From: an uncultured Clostridia bacterium
GTDB taxonomy: Bacteria; Bacillota; Clostridia; Oscillospirales; Ruminococcaceae
Direction: 5' to 3'
Assembly: GCA_944382875.1 (NCBI GenBank)
Contig: CALWNQ010000001.1
Span: forward strand, 124,001 to 188,000
Length of the DNA: 64,000 nucleotides
The notes under the pieces are model-generated. The model was not told the DNA's origin. It made no database searches and was given only the letters and a program-made list of their open reading frames with translations. The position numbers were made by a program, and so were the translations under genes. Shown in pieces: positions 26,841-35,087 of this stretch. Within the stretch, counting starts at the first letter, position 1, and each line of letters opens with the position of its first letter.

Positions 26841-26860
26841 ATAACCATACATATGGTTAT
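26841..26860. promoter_or_regulatory. Perfect 20-bp inverted repeat before the 26888 gene
   Basis: ATAACCATA-CA-TATGGTTAT (9-2-9) lies 28 bp before the URO-D start and 38 bp after uvrC. No convincing -35/-10 pair is seen, but the position suits an operator. It has no T tract. Confidence 0.5.
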
Positions 26861-26887
26861 TCAGAAAATTCAAAAGGAGGCAGCATT

Positions 26888-27817
26888 ATGACACATCGCG
26901 AACGCGCTATTATGGCTCTTACTCTGCAACAGCCCGATTATGTTCCCACTTTTGAGCTGGAATACCAGCTTGCCGACATTGTGTTTGGAAAGGATTTCCT
27001 GTATGAGGACCAGCTTAAAGGCCTTTCTCCGGCTGAAACGGAAAAAGCGCTCAAAGAAAACGCCGAATATCTCATCCGTGTCTATTCCGAGCTGGAACAC
27101 TCTATTCTGCCGCTCCACTATCTTTCGGAAGAACACATCTGTCAGACCGCTCGTTACATCAATGAAATGACCAACAACGGTTTCCTGCTCACTACACACG
27201 GTGACGGCACCTTTGCCATCCCGGATGGCGACGGGATGCTCGATTTCGTCTACCGCATTGCGGACGAGCCTGACGAAGTGAAAGCGCAGGCACGCAAAAT
27301 GGCGGATGCTGCAATCGAACACAACAAACGGATGATGGATGCCGGCATCGAAAGCTTCATCCTCTGCTCTGATTACTGCTTCAATGCAGGTCCATTCCTC
27401 TCCCCCGACATGTTTGCCGAGTTTGTCCAGCCGTATCTTTACGATATCATCGCGGCAATCCGTGCGGACGGCGGTTATGCCATCAAACATACCGATGGCA
27501 ATATCATGCCCATTATCGACCAGCTTGTAGAATGCAACCCGCACGCTCTTCATTCGCTCGACCCCATGGCCGGCGTGGACATTAAAGAAGTTAAAGAAAA
27601 ATACGGCAAAAAGGTCGCTCTCTGTGGCAACGTCCACTGTGCTTATCTCCAGACCGGTACCGATGAACAAGTTTTGGAAAGCTGCCGTTACGCAATGGAA
27701 AATGCCAAACCCGGCGGCGGTTACATTTTCTGTACCAGCAACATCCCATTCCGCGGGATGCCAGTGGAACGCTACCAGATGGTTCTCGATTACTGGCGTG
27801 CAAACCGCAATTATTGA
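26888..27817 (+). CDS. URO-D/MtaA-superfamily protein with H-T-D-G motif
   Basis: This 309-residue protein opens with MTHRERAIMALTLQQPDYVP, the family pattern. The metal-site strand GYAIKHTDGNIMPIIDQL has H201-x-D203-G, and C282 in GYIFCTSN stands where the third zinc ligand of MtaA-type enzymes lies; C246 and C251 are nearby. It is separated by 155 bp from a corrinoid-protein gene in the same direction, the typical pairing of a methyltransferase and its corrinoid carrier. It is therefore the best candidate here for a true corrinoid methyltransferase. Acceptor and donor are unknown. Ribosome site AAAAGGAGG. Confidence 0.85.
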   Translation: MTHRERAIMALTLQQPDYVPTFELEYQLADIVFGKDFLYEDQLKGLSPAETEKALKENAEYLIRVYSELEHSILPLHYLSEEHICQTARYINEMTNNGFLLTTHGDGTFAIPDGDGMLDFVYRIADEPDEVKAQARKMADAAIEHNKRMMDAGIESFILCSDYCFNAGPFLSPDMFAEFVQPYLYDIIAAIRADGGYAIKHTDGNIMPIIDQLVECNPHALHSLDPMAGVDIKEVKEKYGKKVALCGNVHCAYLQTGTDEQVLESCRYAMENAKPGGGYIFCTSNIPFRGMPVERYQMVLDYWRANRNY

Positions 27818-27883
27818 GCAGCTTTCGCAAAAAAAATTCAAAAACTTTTGAAAATAGTGCAAGAGTTTCCAATTTTTTTTCGG

Positions 27884-27889
27884 TATAAT
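27884..27889 (+). promoter_or_regulatory. -10 box before the corrinoid gene
   Basis: TATAAT preceded by CGG, 84 bp before the corrinoid start. No good -35 box lies at 16-18 bp, so the promoter may need an activator or be weak. Confidence 0.45.
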
Positions 27890-27972
27890 GAAAGAAATGG
27901 AGCGACTGTTCCCATTTGAGTTGGAGGGAAAACGCTTCAATATATAAAATTTCTGAGTTGGAGGAATGTATC

Positions 27973-28608
27973 ATGGCAATTCTCGAAGAAATCAGCACCT
28001 ATTTGCAAAACGGACGCACCCCTAAGGTCAAAGAACTCGTTCAGCAAGCAATCGACGAAGGTATCGATCCGGCAAAGATCCTGAATGAAGGCCTTCTGTC
28101 CGGTATGGACGTTGTTGGCGAAAAATTCAAAAATAACGAAGTTTTCGTTCCTGAAGTTCTGATTGCTGCCCGTGCGATGAATGCTGGTGTTGCAATCCTG
28201 AAACCTTACCTTGTTTCTGCCGGCGTTGAGTCCAAGGGCTGCGCTGTCATCGGCACCGTAAAAGGCGACCTGCATGACATCGGCAAAAACCTGGTTAAGA
28301 TGATGATGGAAGGCAAAGGCCTCAAAGTTATCGACCTGGGTGTTGACGTTTCCGCTGAGCAGTTCTACAACGCTGCTATGGAAAACAATGCAAACATCGT
28401 TTGCTGCTCTGCTCTGCTGACCACCACCATGAGCGAGATGAAGAACGTTGTTGATTACTTCACCGAAAAGGGCCAGCGCGATAAAGTGAAGATCATGGTT
28501 GGCGGCGCTCCCGTAACCCAGAACTTCTGCGACTCGATCGGTGCAGATTGCTACACTGCTGACGCTGCTTCTGCTGCGGATGCTGCTCTTGCTTTCTGCC
28601 AGGCATAA
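27973..28608 (+). CDS. Corrinoid (cobalamin-binding) methyl-carrier protein
   Basis: This 211-residue protein matches the MtbC/MttC/MtmC-type two-domain corrinoid proteins. It has an N-terminal helical cap domain (residues 1-85) and a Rossmann-like B12 domain with the base-off ligand motif DLHDIG at residues 99-104 (H101 coordinates cobalt). Such proteins carry a methyl group between a substrate methyltransferase and an acceptor methyltransferase. ATG at 27973 follows GGAGGA; the frame is open further left but with a poor start. No MttB/MtaB-type substrate methyltransferase is adjacent; the nearest candidate partner is the URO-D protein at 26888. The gene is short, GCT-rich and well adapted in codon use, suggesting strong expression. 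Confidence 0.93.
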   Translation: MAILEEISTYLQNGRTPKVKELVQQAIDEGIDPAKILNEGLLSGMDVVGEKFKNNEVFVPEVLIAARAMNAGVAILKPYLVSAGVESKGCAVIGTVKGDLHDIGKNLVKMMMEGKGLKVIDLGVDVSAEQFYNAAMENNANIVCCSALLTTTMSEMKNVVDYFTEKGQRDKVKIMVGGAPVTQNFCDSIGADCYTADAASAADAALAFCQA

Positions 28609-28630
28609 GTTTTAGCTGCAAGAAATATCG

Positions 28631-28661
28631 ACCGCCGGTTTATCTGGCGGTTTTCTTTTTT
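28631..28661 (+). terminator. Terminator after the corrinoid gene
   Basis: ACCGCC (28631-28636) pairs with GGCGGT (28646-28651), followed by TTTCTTTTTT. Confidence 0.75.
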
Positions 28662-28677
28662 CAGAAAGGATGGGAAG

Positions 28678-29424
28678 ATGAACTGTATTCTGAAACAGAA
28701 CGAATCAAGCTGGGATGCCATGGCAGAAAGCTGGTTTGGTACTACTGCCCTACCAGTATACGGCTGCTATATCCCCACCGAAGAACAGCTCCAGCTTTTC
28801 CCCGACCTTCATGGTAAAAAGGTAATGGATTTCGGCTGCGGAAGCGGCCATTCGCTCCGTTGGTGCGCTGAACAGGGCGCAAAAGAACTCTGGGGTCTTG
28901 ATCTTTCCGGAAAACAGATCGCCATTGCGCAGAAATTCCTCACCGAAAATGGATTGCATCCACATCTGATCCACTCCGCTATGGAAGCGGAATACGAACT
29001 GCCACAAAATTACTTCGATGTTGTTTTTTCTATTTATGCCATTGGCTGGACCACCGACCTGGCTGCTGCCATTCGAAATATGGCAGGCTGTCTAAAAACC
29101 GGCGGACACCTGATTTTTTCCTGGGATCATCCGCTGATGCGGTGTTTGGATGCAGAACAGGAACGACTTATTTTCACCGGTTCCTATCTTGCGGACGAAG
29201 CCTTCTCCTACATTCAGCGCGGTCAGCCGGTAACTGTGCAGAACTGGCGGCTCTCTACCTATATCAATACCCTTGCCGACGCCGGATTTACAGTAGAACG
29301 GTTGATTGAGGAAAGTGACAAAAGCTGCCTTGACCGGGCAGCGGAGTTTTCTTCCGGGTACTACACCCCCTGGAAAGCTTCCAAAATTCCCCTTTCCTTT
29401 GTGATAAAAGCACGTAAACTTTAA
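28678..29424 (+). CDS. Class I SAM-dependent methyltransferase
   Basis: This 248-residue cytoplasmic protein has the Rossmann SAM-binding motif VMDFGCGSGHSLRWCAEQGA, followed by GLDLS, and the later FSIYAIGWTTDLAAAI segment. It belongs to the UbiE/type-11-like group, mostly small-molecule methyltransferases. The ribosome site is AGAAAGGATGGG. It lies just after the corrinoid terminator, so any functional link to the corrinoid system is only positional. Substrate unknown. Confidence 0.83.
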   Translation: MNCILKQNESSWDAMAESWFGTTALPVYGCYIPTEEQLQLFPDLHGKKVMDFGCGSGHSLRWCAEQGAKELWGLDLSGKQIAIAQKFLTENGLHPHLIHSAMEAEYELPQNYFDVVFSIYAIGWTTDLAAAIRNMAGCLKTGGHLIFSWDHPLMRCLDAEQERLIFTGSYLADEAFSYIQRGQPVTVQNWRLSTYINTLADAGFTVERLIEESDKSCLDRAAEFSSGYYTPWKASKIPLSFVIKARKL

Positions 29425-29434
29425 GAATGACGCA

Positions 29435-29473
29435 AAAAATTCCCCATTGTCTTGTTGACAATGGGGAATTTTT
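29435..29473. terminator. Strong bidirectional terminator
   Basis: AAAAATTCCCCATTGTC (29435-29451) and its exact complement (29457-29473) form a 17-bp perfect stem with A and T tracts on both sides. It serves the convergent genes ending at 29424 and 29472. Confidence 0.92.
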
Positions 29474-30386
29474 ATACATACAGTTTATGCAGCGCTTCCC
29501 TAACCTGATCCAGACTGTCTAGCTCCTCCACAGACGGCAATTGGAGCCGTTCACATACTTCCCGGAGGATCCAGGCTCCGTATTCGTGGAGCAGAATTCC
29601 CCGAAATGCCGCCTCCGCAAGTGAATCCGTCCGTCCTTTCCAGAATTCAGCCGCAAGAACAGGACTGTAATTCAGCAGCGAAAATAATATCGGTGGCAAC
29701 TCATATTCCTCCGGAGCCAACACCGCGTCGGCAAAATCAATCATCATCGCTTTCCCGGAAGTTTCAACCAACAAATTTTCTGCTGTCAGATCGCCATGCA
29801 CAAAGACCTGCTCTCCTCCCAGGAGCTCTACCAACAGCGCCCGCCGCTCTGCTTCCGCTTTTGGGGTGAGAATCTCCCACTTTTTGTTGCCAAGTGCCTC
29901 TGCTGCTCCCTTCCGCCGGAGCTGTCCTATAGGACAGCTCTGATGGAGCCGGACTGTCTGCTCCCGCAGCCACCCGCAGAACCGTATTTGTGCTGCTTGA
30001 TCCGCATGTCGAAGCCAGTCGCCTGCTTCTTCTCCAGGAACATAATCTGAAATCAGATAGTAAAACCGGTATCGGTCATCCACAAAACCTGCTGCCCGAA
30101 GCTTCGGTACCGCAATTCGGAGGGCTTCCGCTTGCCGCACCGCATCCAGCTCGGTTTGGTAGTCTTTCTGCGCATCCATACCAGACTCGGCGGGTGCAAA
30201 AATTTTGACCACAAATTCATCCGCGCGAAAGACAACATTGGTGCCCGGCGTCAGGGCCGCCGTTTCCCGGATAGGCGGCAGCTTCTCCCGAACAAAAATC
30301 TCCTGTGCCAGTGGCAGAAAATCCGGAATGGAGCGGTATAGCCTTCCCCAATCTTCCCACCCGCAGATTGTTTGATTAAACAGCAC
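29472..30386 (-). CDS. Aminoglycoside-phosphotransferase-fold kinase
   Basis: This 304-residue protein has the APH/choline-kinase fold. The Brenner motif is VFVHGDLTAENLLVE and the metal-binding motif MMIDFADAV. The N-terminal lobe shows the nucleotide-binding strands and the conserved lysine (VVKIFAP). It is the last gene of a five-gene leftward operon with an ABC-2 exporter and a nucleotidyltransferase, and its start overlaps that gene by 11 bp. The fold includes antibiotic kinases but also sugar and lipid-head-group kinases, so resistance is only one possibility. Confidence 0.82.
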   Translation of the reverse strand: MLFNQTICGWEDWGRLYRSIPDFLPLAQEIFVREKLPPIRETAALTPGTNVVFRADEFVVKIFAPAESGMDAQKDYQTELDAVRQAEALRIAVPKLRAAGFVDDRYRFYYLISDYVPGEEAGDWLRHADQAAQIRFCGWLREQTVRLHQSCPIGQLRRKGAAEALGNKKWEILTPKAEAERRALLVELLGGEQVFVHGDLTAENLLVETSGKAMMIDFADAVLAPEEYELPPILFSLLNYSPVLAAEFWKGRTDSLAEAAFRGILLHEYGAWILREVCERLQLPSVEELDSLDQVREALHKLYV

Positions 30387-31035
30387 TGTTATTCACCTCT
30401 CGCATACATTGTTTACAGTACTCGAGCAGCAGCGGAATACAATCGGGCGGCACCATTTTCGTGACCGCCGCTGCGGCAATTACCTGCTCCGCACCGGTAC
30501 ACTCTTTGGCCAGTACCGCAAAACGCTCCGGATACCGGCCAGTTTTTAGAAAATACCGTGCTGCAGCCAGGAAACACGCCTGTTTCACCGTTCCTAACCA
30601 GGCTGCCGGGGAAAGATCCCGCCCATAAATACTCCTGTGGCAGATCTCATGAAGCAGCGTAGAGGCGCCAACCCGAACTGCCATCCGCGCATCCTCTGTC
30701 CCGGGAATCCCAATCAGTGTATCCAAACTGCCGTAAAGCGGTTCGGTATCATAATACAGGCTGAACAAGTCGTAGCGCGGCCAGCACCGCAGCTCTTCCA
30801 ATCCACAGATAAAGCCACATGGGCGCGGATTCGGAGGCATTTTTGCCAAAATCGTGCGGTATGCCGCCAGATCCGCTGTCTCCAGCCGGTCCAACACCGT
30901 AACCAGATCCAGATCACTGTCCGGCCCTGCTTCCCCGCGGCGGCAGCTTCCCTGCAGCCCGAAAAACAGCACTCTGCCTGCAAACGTATAGGCGAGATTC
31001 CTTTGAAATTCCGCCAACCAATCTTTCCAATTCAC
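30376..31035 (-). CDS. Nucleotidyltransferase-fold protein
   Basis: This 219-residue protein has the pol-beta nucleotidyltransferase signature GLQGSCRRGEAGPDSDLDLV, with the two metal-binding aspartates in DSDLD. A helical C-terminal half follows, as in aminoglycoside adenylyltransferases. The start is GTG at 31035, six bases after GAGGAGGGG; the frame is open upstream but would overlap the permease gene. It lies 13 bp after the second permease. Together with the APH-fold gene it resembles antibiotic-modifying pairs, but the substrate is not evident. Confidence 0.8.
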   Translation of the reverse strand: MNWKDWLAEFQRNLAYTFAGRVLFFGLQGSCRRGEAGPDSDLDLVTVLDRLETADLAAYRTILAKMPPNPRPCGFICGLEELRCWPRYDLFSLYYDTEPLYGSLDTLIGIPGTEDARMAVRVGASTLLHEICHRSIYGRDLSPAAWLGTVKQACFLAAARYFLKTGRYPERFAVLAKECTGAEQVIAAAAVTKMVPPDCIPLLLEYCKQCMREVNNSAV

Positions 31036-31048
31036 TGTAATCCCCTCC

Positions 31049-31825
31049 TCAAGAACCTGTTGAACGGTAATGCCGCAGCCCAAACCGCCAGAACACATAA
31101 GCAGGCAGCAGAAACCAGAGCGTCGCCAACGGAGAAATGGCGTTCCAGATACTGTCCGTCCGCCCCAACAGAAAGAGCAGCGGATAATACTGGATCATTG
31201 CCATTGGGATGACAAAGGTCCAAAAACGAAGGATTGCCTTGCCGTAGACAACAGCAGGGTAGGATCCGAATTCCCGGCCGCCATAGATAAAGATATTAAG
31301 GACTTCCAGCCCCTCGATGGTGAAAAAGCTGGCACCCGCATAAAACAAAAACAACCCAAAAAAGATAACCACACCGCCCAGCAACATTCCACATAAAGCG
31401 AGAATCCGCGGCAATGTCCATTCGACACCGCAGGTGGGAATCGCGTAGCAGAAAACGAACAATGCTTGGGCGAATTTGCCCAGCCGGGAAAATTCCATCT
31501 GGGATACTAGCACCTGAAAAACCGCACCGCGCGGCCGGATAAGAATCCGGTCAAACTGGCCATTTCCAATCAGCGCAGGAAAACGGTCAAACCCCCGGAA
31601 GAAACATTCACAGAACGAAAAAGAAAGCATCACTGAAGCAAAGCAGAGCAGAACCTCTTGAAAGCCGAATCCTTCCACAGCATGAAACCGGTCAAACAGG
31701 AAATAGATGCCAAGAAAGGCTGAAAAAGCAGTAACAAACTGCCCTACAAAAGTCATCCAGAAAGAAGCCGGATATGCCATTGCACTCCGGAGGTGGAGAG
31801 AAAAATACTTAAAGTATAGTTTCAT
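31049..31825 (-). CDS. ABC-2 type permease (DUF990-like)
   Basis: This 258-residue membrane protein has six predicted transmembrane segments and no signal peptide. It resembles the ABC-2 permeases found in pairs with a long ATP-binding protein in Firmicutes and actinobacteria. It starts 4 bp after the other permease's stop. It would be one half of the exporter channel. Confidence 0.82.
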   Translation of the reverse strand: MKLYFKYFSLHLRSAMAYPASFWMTFVGQFVTAFSAFLGIYFLFDRFHAVEGFGFQEVLLCFASVMLSFSFCECFFRGFDRFPALIGNGQFDRILIRPRGAVFQVLVSQMEFSRLGKFAQALFVFCYAIPTCGVEWTLPRILALCGMLLGGVVIFFGLFLFYAGASFFTIEGLEVLNIFIYGGREFGSYPAVVYGKAILRFWTFVIPMAMIQYYPLLFLLGRTDSIWNAISPLATLWFLLPAYVFWRFGLRHYRSTGS

Positions 31826-31829
31826 CGTA

Positions 31830-32645
31830 TTAGCCTCCCTGTACGCAAACGCGGCGCATTGCCGCCCGGAAAATCAGCACACCTGCCATCACCATTGCCA
31901 CAATCCAAAAAATTTGCAACAGAACACCGCGCAGAATCCCCATTCCAGCAATATCACCGCTGTAAATTCGGAATGGCAGATTCTGCACCGAAGCAAACGG
32001 CAACAGCTCCAATATCGCTTTGATCCGGTCGGGCAAAAAGGGCAGCGGCACCAACGAACCTGCGCAAAAATCCGCCACAGACAAAAATATCATTCGAAGT
32101 CCAGCGGGCGTCATCGTAAAAAAGGTCAGCCCATAAATCACCATCGTCATCGAAACGGTCAGCAGCAATGCCCCAACCATCGTAGCCAGGAAGAGCAGAA
32201 ATACCGGCAGGCTGACGGGAAGCCGCATCCGAAACGGCTCCGGCAGCAGAAACGCCACAATCAGCACCGGAAAGCACCGCAGCGCCGCCTTGGCTACCCG
32301 CGTCGCCACACTCCGCACAAACCAGAACGCATAGAGGTTCAGCGGACGGCAAAGCTCATAGGCCACATTGCCGCTAATGATCGCGTCAAAAATCTCTCCT
32401 TCAAAGAACCAGCTCATATATAGTGTCAAAAACGCCTGTTGAAGCCAGATGTAGGATACCAAAGCGGGAAATTCCATCGGAAACGCTTCGGCGTTTGCCT
32501 GATAAAAGGCCCGGTAGAGCAGAATTTCCATGAATCCCCAGAAGAACTGAGTGGAAATTCCGGCCAGCGCCGCCAGACGGTACTGCAAACCATTGACAAA
32601 CCGCATCCGAAACAGGGCGGTGTATTTTTTGAACATCTGCACCAC
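31830..32645 (-). CDS. ABC-2 type permease (DUF990-like)
   Basis: This 271-residue membrane protein has about six transmembrane segments and the YKYTALFRMRFVNGLQYRLA-type N-terminus seen in this permease group. It is encoded directly after the ATP-binding protein (3-bp gap) and before the second permease (4-bp gap). The arrangement of ATPase followed by two unlike permeases is that of drug or viologen-type exporters. Confidence 0.82.
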   Translation of the reverse strand: MVQMFKKYTALFRMRFVNGLQYRLAALAGISTQFFWGFMEILLYRAFYQANAEAFPMEFPALVSYIWLQQAFLTLYMSWFFEGEIFDAIISGNVAYELCRPLNLYAFWFVRSVATRVAKAALRCFPVLIVAFLLPEPFRMRLPVSLPVFLLFLATMVGALLLTVSMTMVIYGLTFFTMTPAGLRMIFLSVADFCAGSLVPLPFLPDRIKAILELLPFASVQNLPFRIYSGDIAGMGILRGVLLQIFWIVAMVMAGVLIFRAAMRRVCVQGG

Positions 32646-32648
32646 CCC

Positions 32649-33623
32649 CTAAATCCGATATTCCCGGTAAAGCCGGGCGATCACCTCTTCAATCGGTGGA
32701 TCCTGTACCGAAACATCCAGCAGCTCCGTCCGCTTCGACAAACAGGCAATCGCTTCCGAAACCGGAAGAACATCGGGATCCAGCTCCAGCAATCCGTGAC
32801 CTTCCTCCTGTTCTTTCCAGCAAAGTCCAGCCGGCAGTTCCGGCGCGTTGCCATGGTACTCGATCCGCAGCTGTTTCCCGCCCGCAAACTGCTTTTTAAA
32901 GTGTTCCAGGCTACTGTCCTGCAAAATCTGCCCTTTGCCAATCAGCATGATTCGGCTGGCAAGCGCTTCGACATCCTGCATATCGTGAGTGGTGAGGATC
33001 ACAGTGGTACCGCGGCGGCTATTCAGCTCCCGGATAAAGCTCCGCACCGCAAGCTTGGAAACCGCATCCAACCCGATAGTCGGCTCATCCAGGAAGAGCA
33101 GCTCCGGGCTATGCAGCAACGACGCCGCGATCTCACATCTCATCCGCTGCCCCAGCGAAAGCTGACGGGTAGGTGTCTGGATGATTTTAGAAAGGTTCAG
33201 AAGCTCGACAAGCTCGTCCAAATTCCGACGATACTCGGATTCTTCCACCTTGTAAATATCGCGCAGAAGCGCAAAGGAATCGATTACCGGAACATCCCAC
33301 CAAAGCTGGGAACGCTGTCCGAATACGACGCCTATATGCTGCACATGGCGAGCACGGTCTTTCCACGGGCAAAGCCCATTGATGGTACAGTTGCCGCTAT
33401 CCGGCGTTAGGATACCAGATAATATTTTGATCGTGCTGCTTTTTCCGGCACCGTTTGGGCCAATATAGCCCACCATTTCCCCATCCTGGATGGTGAAAGA
33501 AATATCCTTCACTGCCCGGATGGTTTCATACTTTCGCTTCCAGAGGGCCCGTACAGCCTCTTTCATGCCGGCATTCCTGCGGGCAACTCGGAAACTCTTG
33601 CTGATGTGTTCTGCGGTAATCAT
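32649..33623 (-). CDS. ABC exporter ATP-binding protein
   Basis: This 324-residue protein has Walker A GPNGAGKSS, signature LSLGQRMRCEIA and Walker B LLFLDEPTIGLD, followed by a long C-terminal extension typical of the DrrA/NatA-like group. ATG at 33623 follows AAGGAGGAAG; an in-frame ATG at 33662 precedes this site and is rejected. It is first of a five-gene leftward operon (29472-33623) with gaps or overlaps of at most 13 bp. Direction of transport is outward by family; the cargo is unknown. Confidence 0.9.
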   Translation of the reverse strand: MITAEHISKSFRVARRNAGMKEAVRALWKRKYETIRAVKDISFTIQDGEMVGYIGPNGAGKSSTIKILSGILTPDSGNCTINGLCPWKDRARHVQHIGVVFGQRSQLWWDVPVIDSFALLRDIYKVEESEYRRNLDELVELLNLSKIIQTPTRQLSLGQRMRCEIAASLLHSPELLFLDEPTIGLDAVSKLAVRSFIRELNSRRGTTVILTTHDMQDVEALASRIMLIGKGQILQDSSLEHFKKQFAGGKQLRIEYHGNAPELPAGLCWKEQEEGHGLLELDPDVLPVSEAIACLSKRTELLDVSVQDPPIEEVIARLYREYRI

Positions 33624-33687
33624 TTTTCTTCCTCCTTTATTCCCGTTTTTGCCTTTCCTCACTGTTGAGGAGGTTCAAAAATCGGTT

Positions 33688-33722
33688 AAAAAAACCGGAA
33701 CAGTAATGCTCCGGTTTTTTTT
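33688..33722. terminator. Hairpin terminator with A and T tracts
   Basis: AAAAAAACCGGA (33688-33699) pairs with TCCGGTTTTTTT (33710-33721). It is the second stop signal after the leftward msmX-type gene. Confidence 0.75.
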
Positions 33723-33730
33723 CATGGGAC

Positions 33731-33760
33731 AAAAACAGCTCCCTGTTTTACAGGGATCTG
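33731..33760 (-). terminator. Terminator of the MsmX-type ATPase gene
   Basis: On the minus strand CAG-A-TCCCTGT, an AAA loop and ACAGGGA-G-CTG form a stem followed by TTTTTG. It lies 22 bp after the stop. Confidence 0.7.
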
Positions 33761-33781
33761 TATTCAATTTGTGGATAATCC

Positions 33782-34903
33782 TTAGTTGAGGATAACCTTT
33801 TCGGTCTCTTTGTCGAAGAGGTGAATATTGTTGACGTTGATCGCCATCTTGATGACATCGCCAGGTCTCGCAGTAGAGCGAGGAGAAACACGAGCGGTCA
33901 TGTTGACACCAGCGCACTGAACATACAGATAAGTTTCAGCGCCCATCAGCTCGGTTACTTCGACGTTGCAGTCGATCAAGCCGGTAGTAGCAGAATTCAC
34001 GATAATCTCTTCATCCTTCAGGTCTTCCGGACGAACACCGAGAACAACTTCTTTACCGATGTATTCATCCAGTGCGTCGTTCTTCTTGCTTTCGGGAATA
34101 ACAACCTCAAATTTGCTGGTGTCATCGCCGAACTCAACAACATAGCGGCCATCTTTCTTTGCCATTGTAGCATCGATGAAGTTCATCTGAGGAGATCCGA
34201 TAAAGCCCGCAACAAACATGTTGGTGGGTTTGCTGTACAGGTTCTGAGGAGTATCAACCTGCTGAATGAAGCCGTCTTTCATAACCACGATTCTGGTACC
34301 CATGGTCATAGCCTCGGTCTGGTCATGGGTTACATAGATAAAGGTGGTTCCCAGTTTGATGTGGAGCTTGGACAGCTCGGTTCTCATCTGAGCACGGAGT
34401 TTTGCATCCAAGTTGGACAGCGGCTCGTCGAGCAGGAACACCTGAGGTTCACGAACGATAGCACGGCCCAGAGCAACACGCTGACGCTGACCACCGGACA
34501 GAGCTTTCGGTTTACGGTCGAGAAGATGAGTGATGTCCAGGATACGGGCAGCTTCTTCTACGCGGCGTTTGATTTCATCTTTGGGGGTTTTACGGAGTTT
34601 CAGACCGAATGCCATGTTTTCAAACACGGTCATATGCGGATACAAAGCGTAGTTCTGGAACACCATTGCGATGTCACGATCTTTCGGGGCAACATCGTTT
34701 ACCAGTCTGTCGCCGATGTACAGTTCGCCTTCGGAAATTTCTTCCAGTCCAGCGATCATACGCAGGGTGGTAGATTTACCACAGCCAGAAGGACCAACCA
34801 GAATGATAAATTCTTTATCTTCGATATCCAGGTTGAAATCAGATACTGCTGTTACGCCGCCAGCGTACTTTTTATAAATGCCTTTTAAAGTTAAGCTTGC
34901 CAT
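33782..34903 (-). CDS. msmX: MsmX/UgpC-type sugar ABC ATPase
   Basis: This 373-residue protein has Walker [10 protein letters not shown], signature [14 protein letters not shown], Walker [13 protein letters not shown] and a C-terminal OB-fold regulatory domain (residues 240-373). It belongs to the MsmX/UgpC/MalK group that powers CUT1 importers. In Firmicutes one such ATPase often serves several sugar importers, and here the gene stands alone with a terminator on its downstream side. The permeases and binding protein at 5300-9000 lack an ATPase, so this protein is a likely partner. Conserved codon use suggests good expression. Confidence 0.9.
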   Translation of the reverse strand: MASLTLKGIYKKYAGGVTAVSDFNLDIEDKEFIILVGPSGCGKSTTLRMIAGLEEISEGELYIGDRLVNDVAPKDRDIAMVFQNYALYPHMTVFENMAFGLKLRKTPKDEIKRRVEEAARILDITHLLDRKPKALSGGQRQRVALGRAIVREPQVFLLDEPLSNLDAKLRAQMRTELSKLHIKLGTTFIYVTHDQTEAMTMGTRIVVMKDGFIQQVDTPQNLYSKPTNMFVAGFIGSPQMNFIDATMAKKDGRYVVEFGDDTSKFEVVIPESKKNDALDEYIGKEVVLGVRPEDLKDEEIIVNSATTGLIDCNVEVTELMGAETYLYVQCAGVNMTARVSPRSTARPGDVIKMAINVNNIHLFDKETEKVILN

Positions 34904-34937
34904 ATACGGACCTCCTAATTTTTCTGATGTTTTTGCC

Positions 34938-34955
34938 TTGATAATACTATATCAA
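34938..34955. promoter_or_regulatory. Inverted repeat upstream of the MsmX-type gene
   Basis: TTGATA-ATACTA-TATCAA, perfect 6-6-6, 35 bp upstream of the start. The -10 box is probably within it (TATTAT or TATAGT on the minus strand); no strong -35 box is seen. The remaining bases to 35087 show nothing clear. Confidence 0.4.
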
Positions 34956-35087
34956 ATTTTTCCCCGTCTGCATAGCCATGGATTACCCAAACTTTTAAAA
35001 AACGATTTGTGAATATTGCTCACTGACAAAAATATTCGCTTTTTCCATTAAATTCGCACAAAATTCGATCTTCTCCAAAAGTATCTC

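Noticed and set aside
1-27817. Haem biosynthesis (hemE) as the role of the URO-D genes
   Set aside because: Six divergent copies, no other haem gene, and most copies carry H-x-D-G motifs next to sugar or corrinoid genes.
27818-27972. Cobalamin riboswitch before the corrinoid gene
   Set aside because: No B12-box-like core or long structured leader is seen; only a -10 box and ribosome site.
35040-35060. Third copy of the AraC motif (GCACAAAAT)
   Set aside because: Only nine bases match, with no promoter at the 38-bp spacing; expected by chance in AT-rich DNA.
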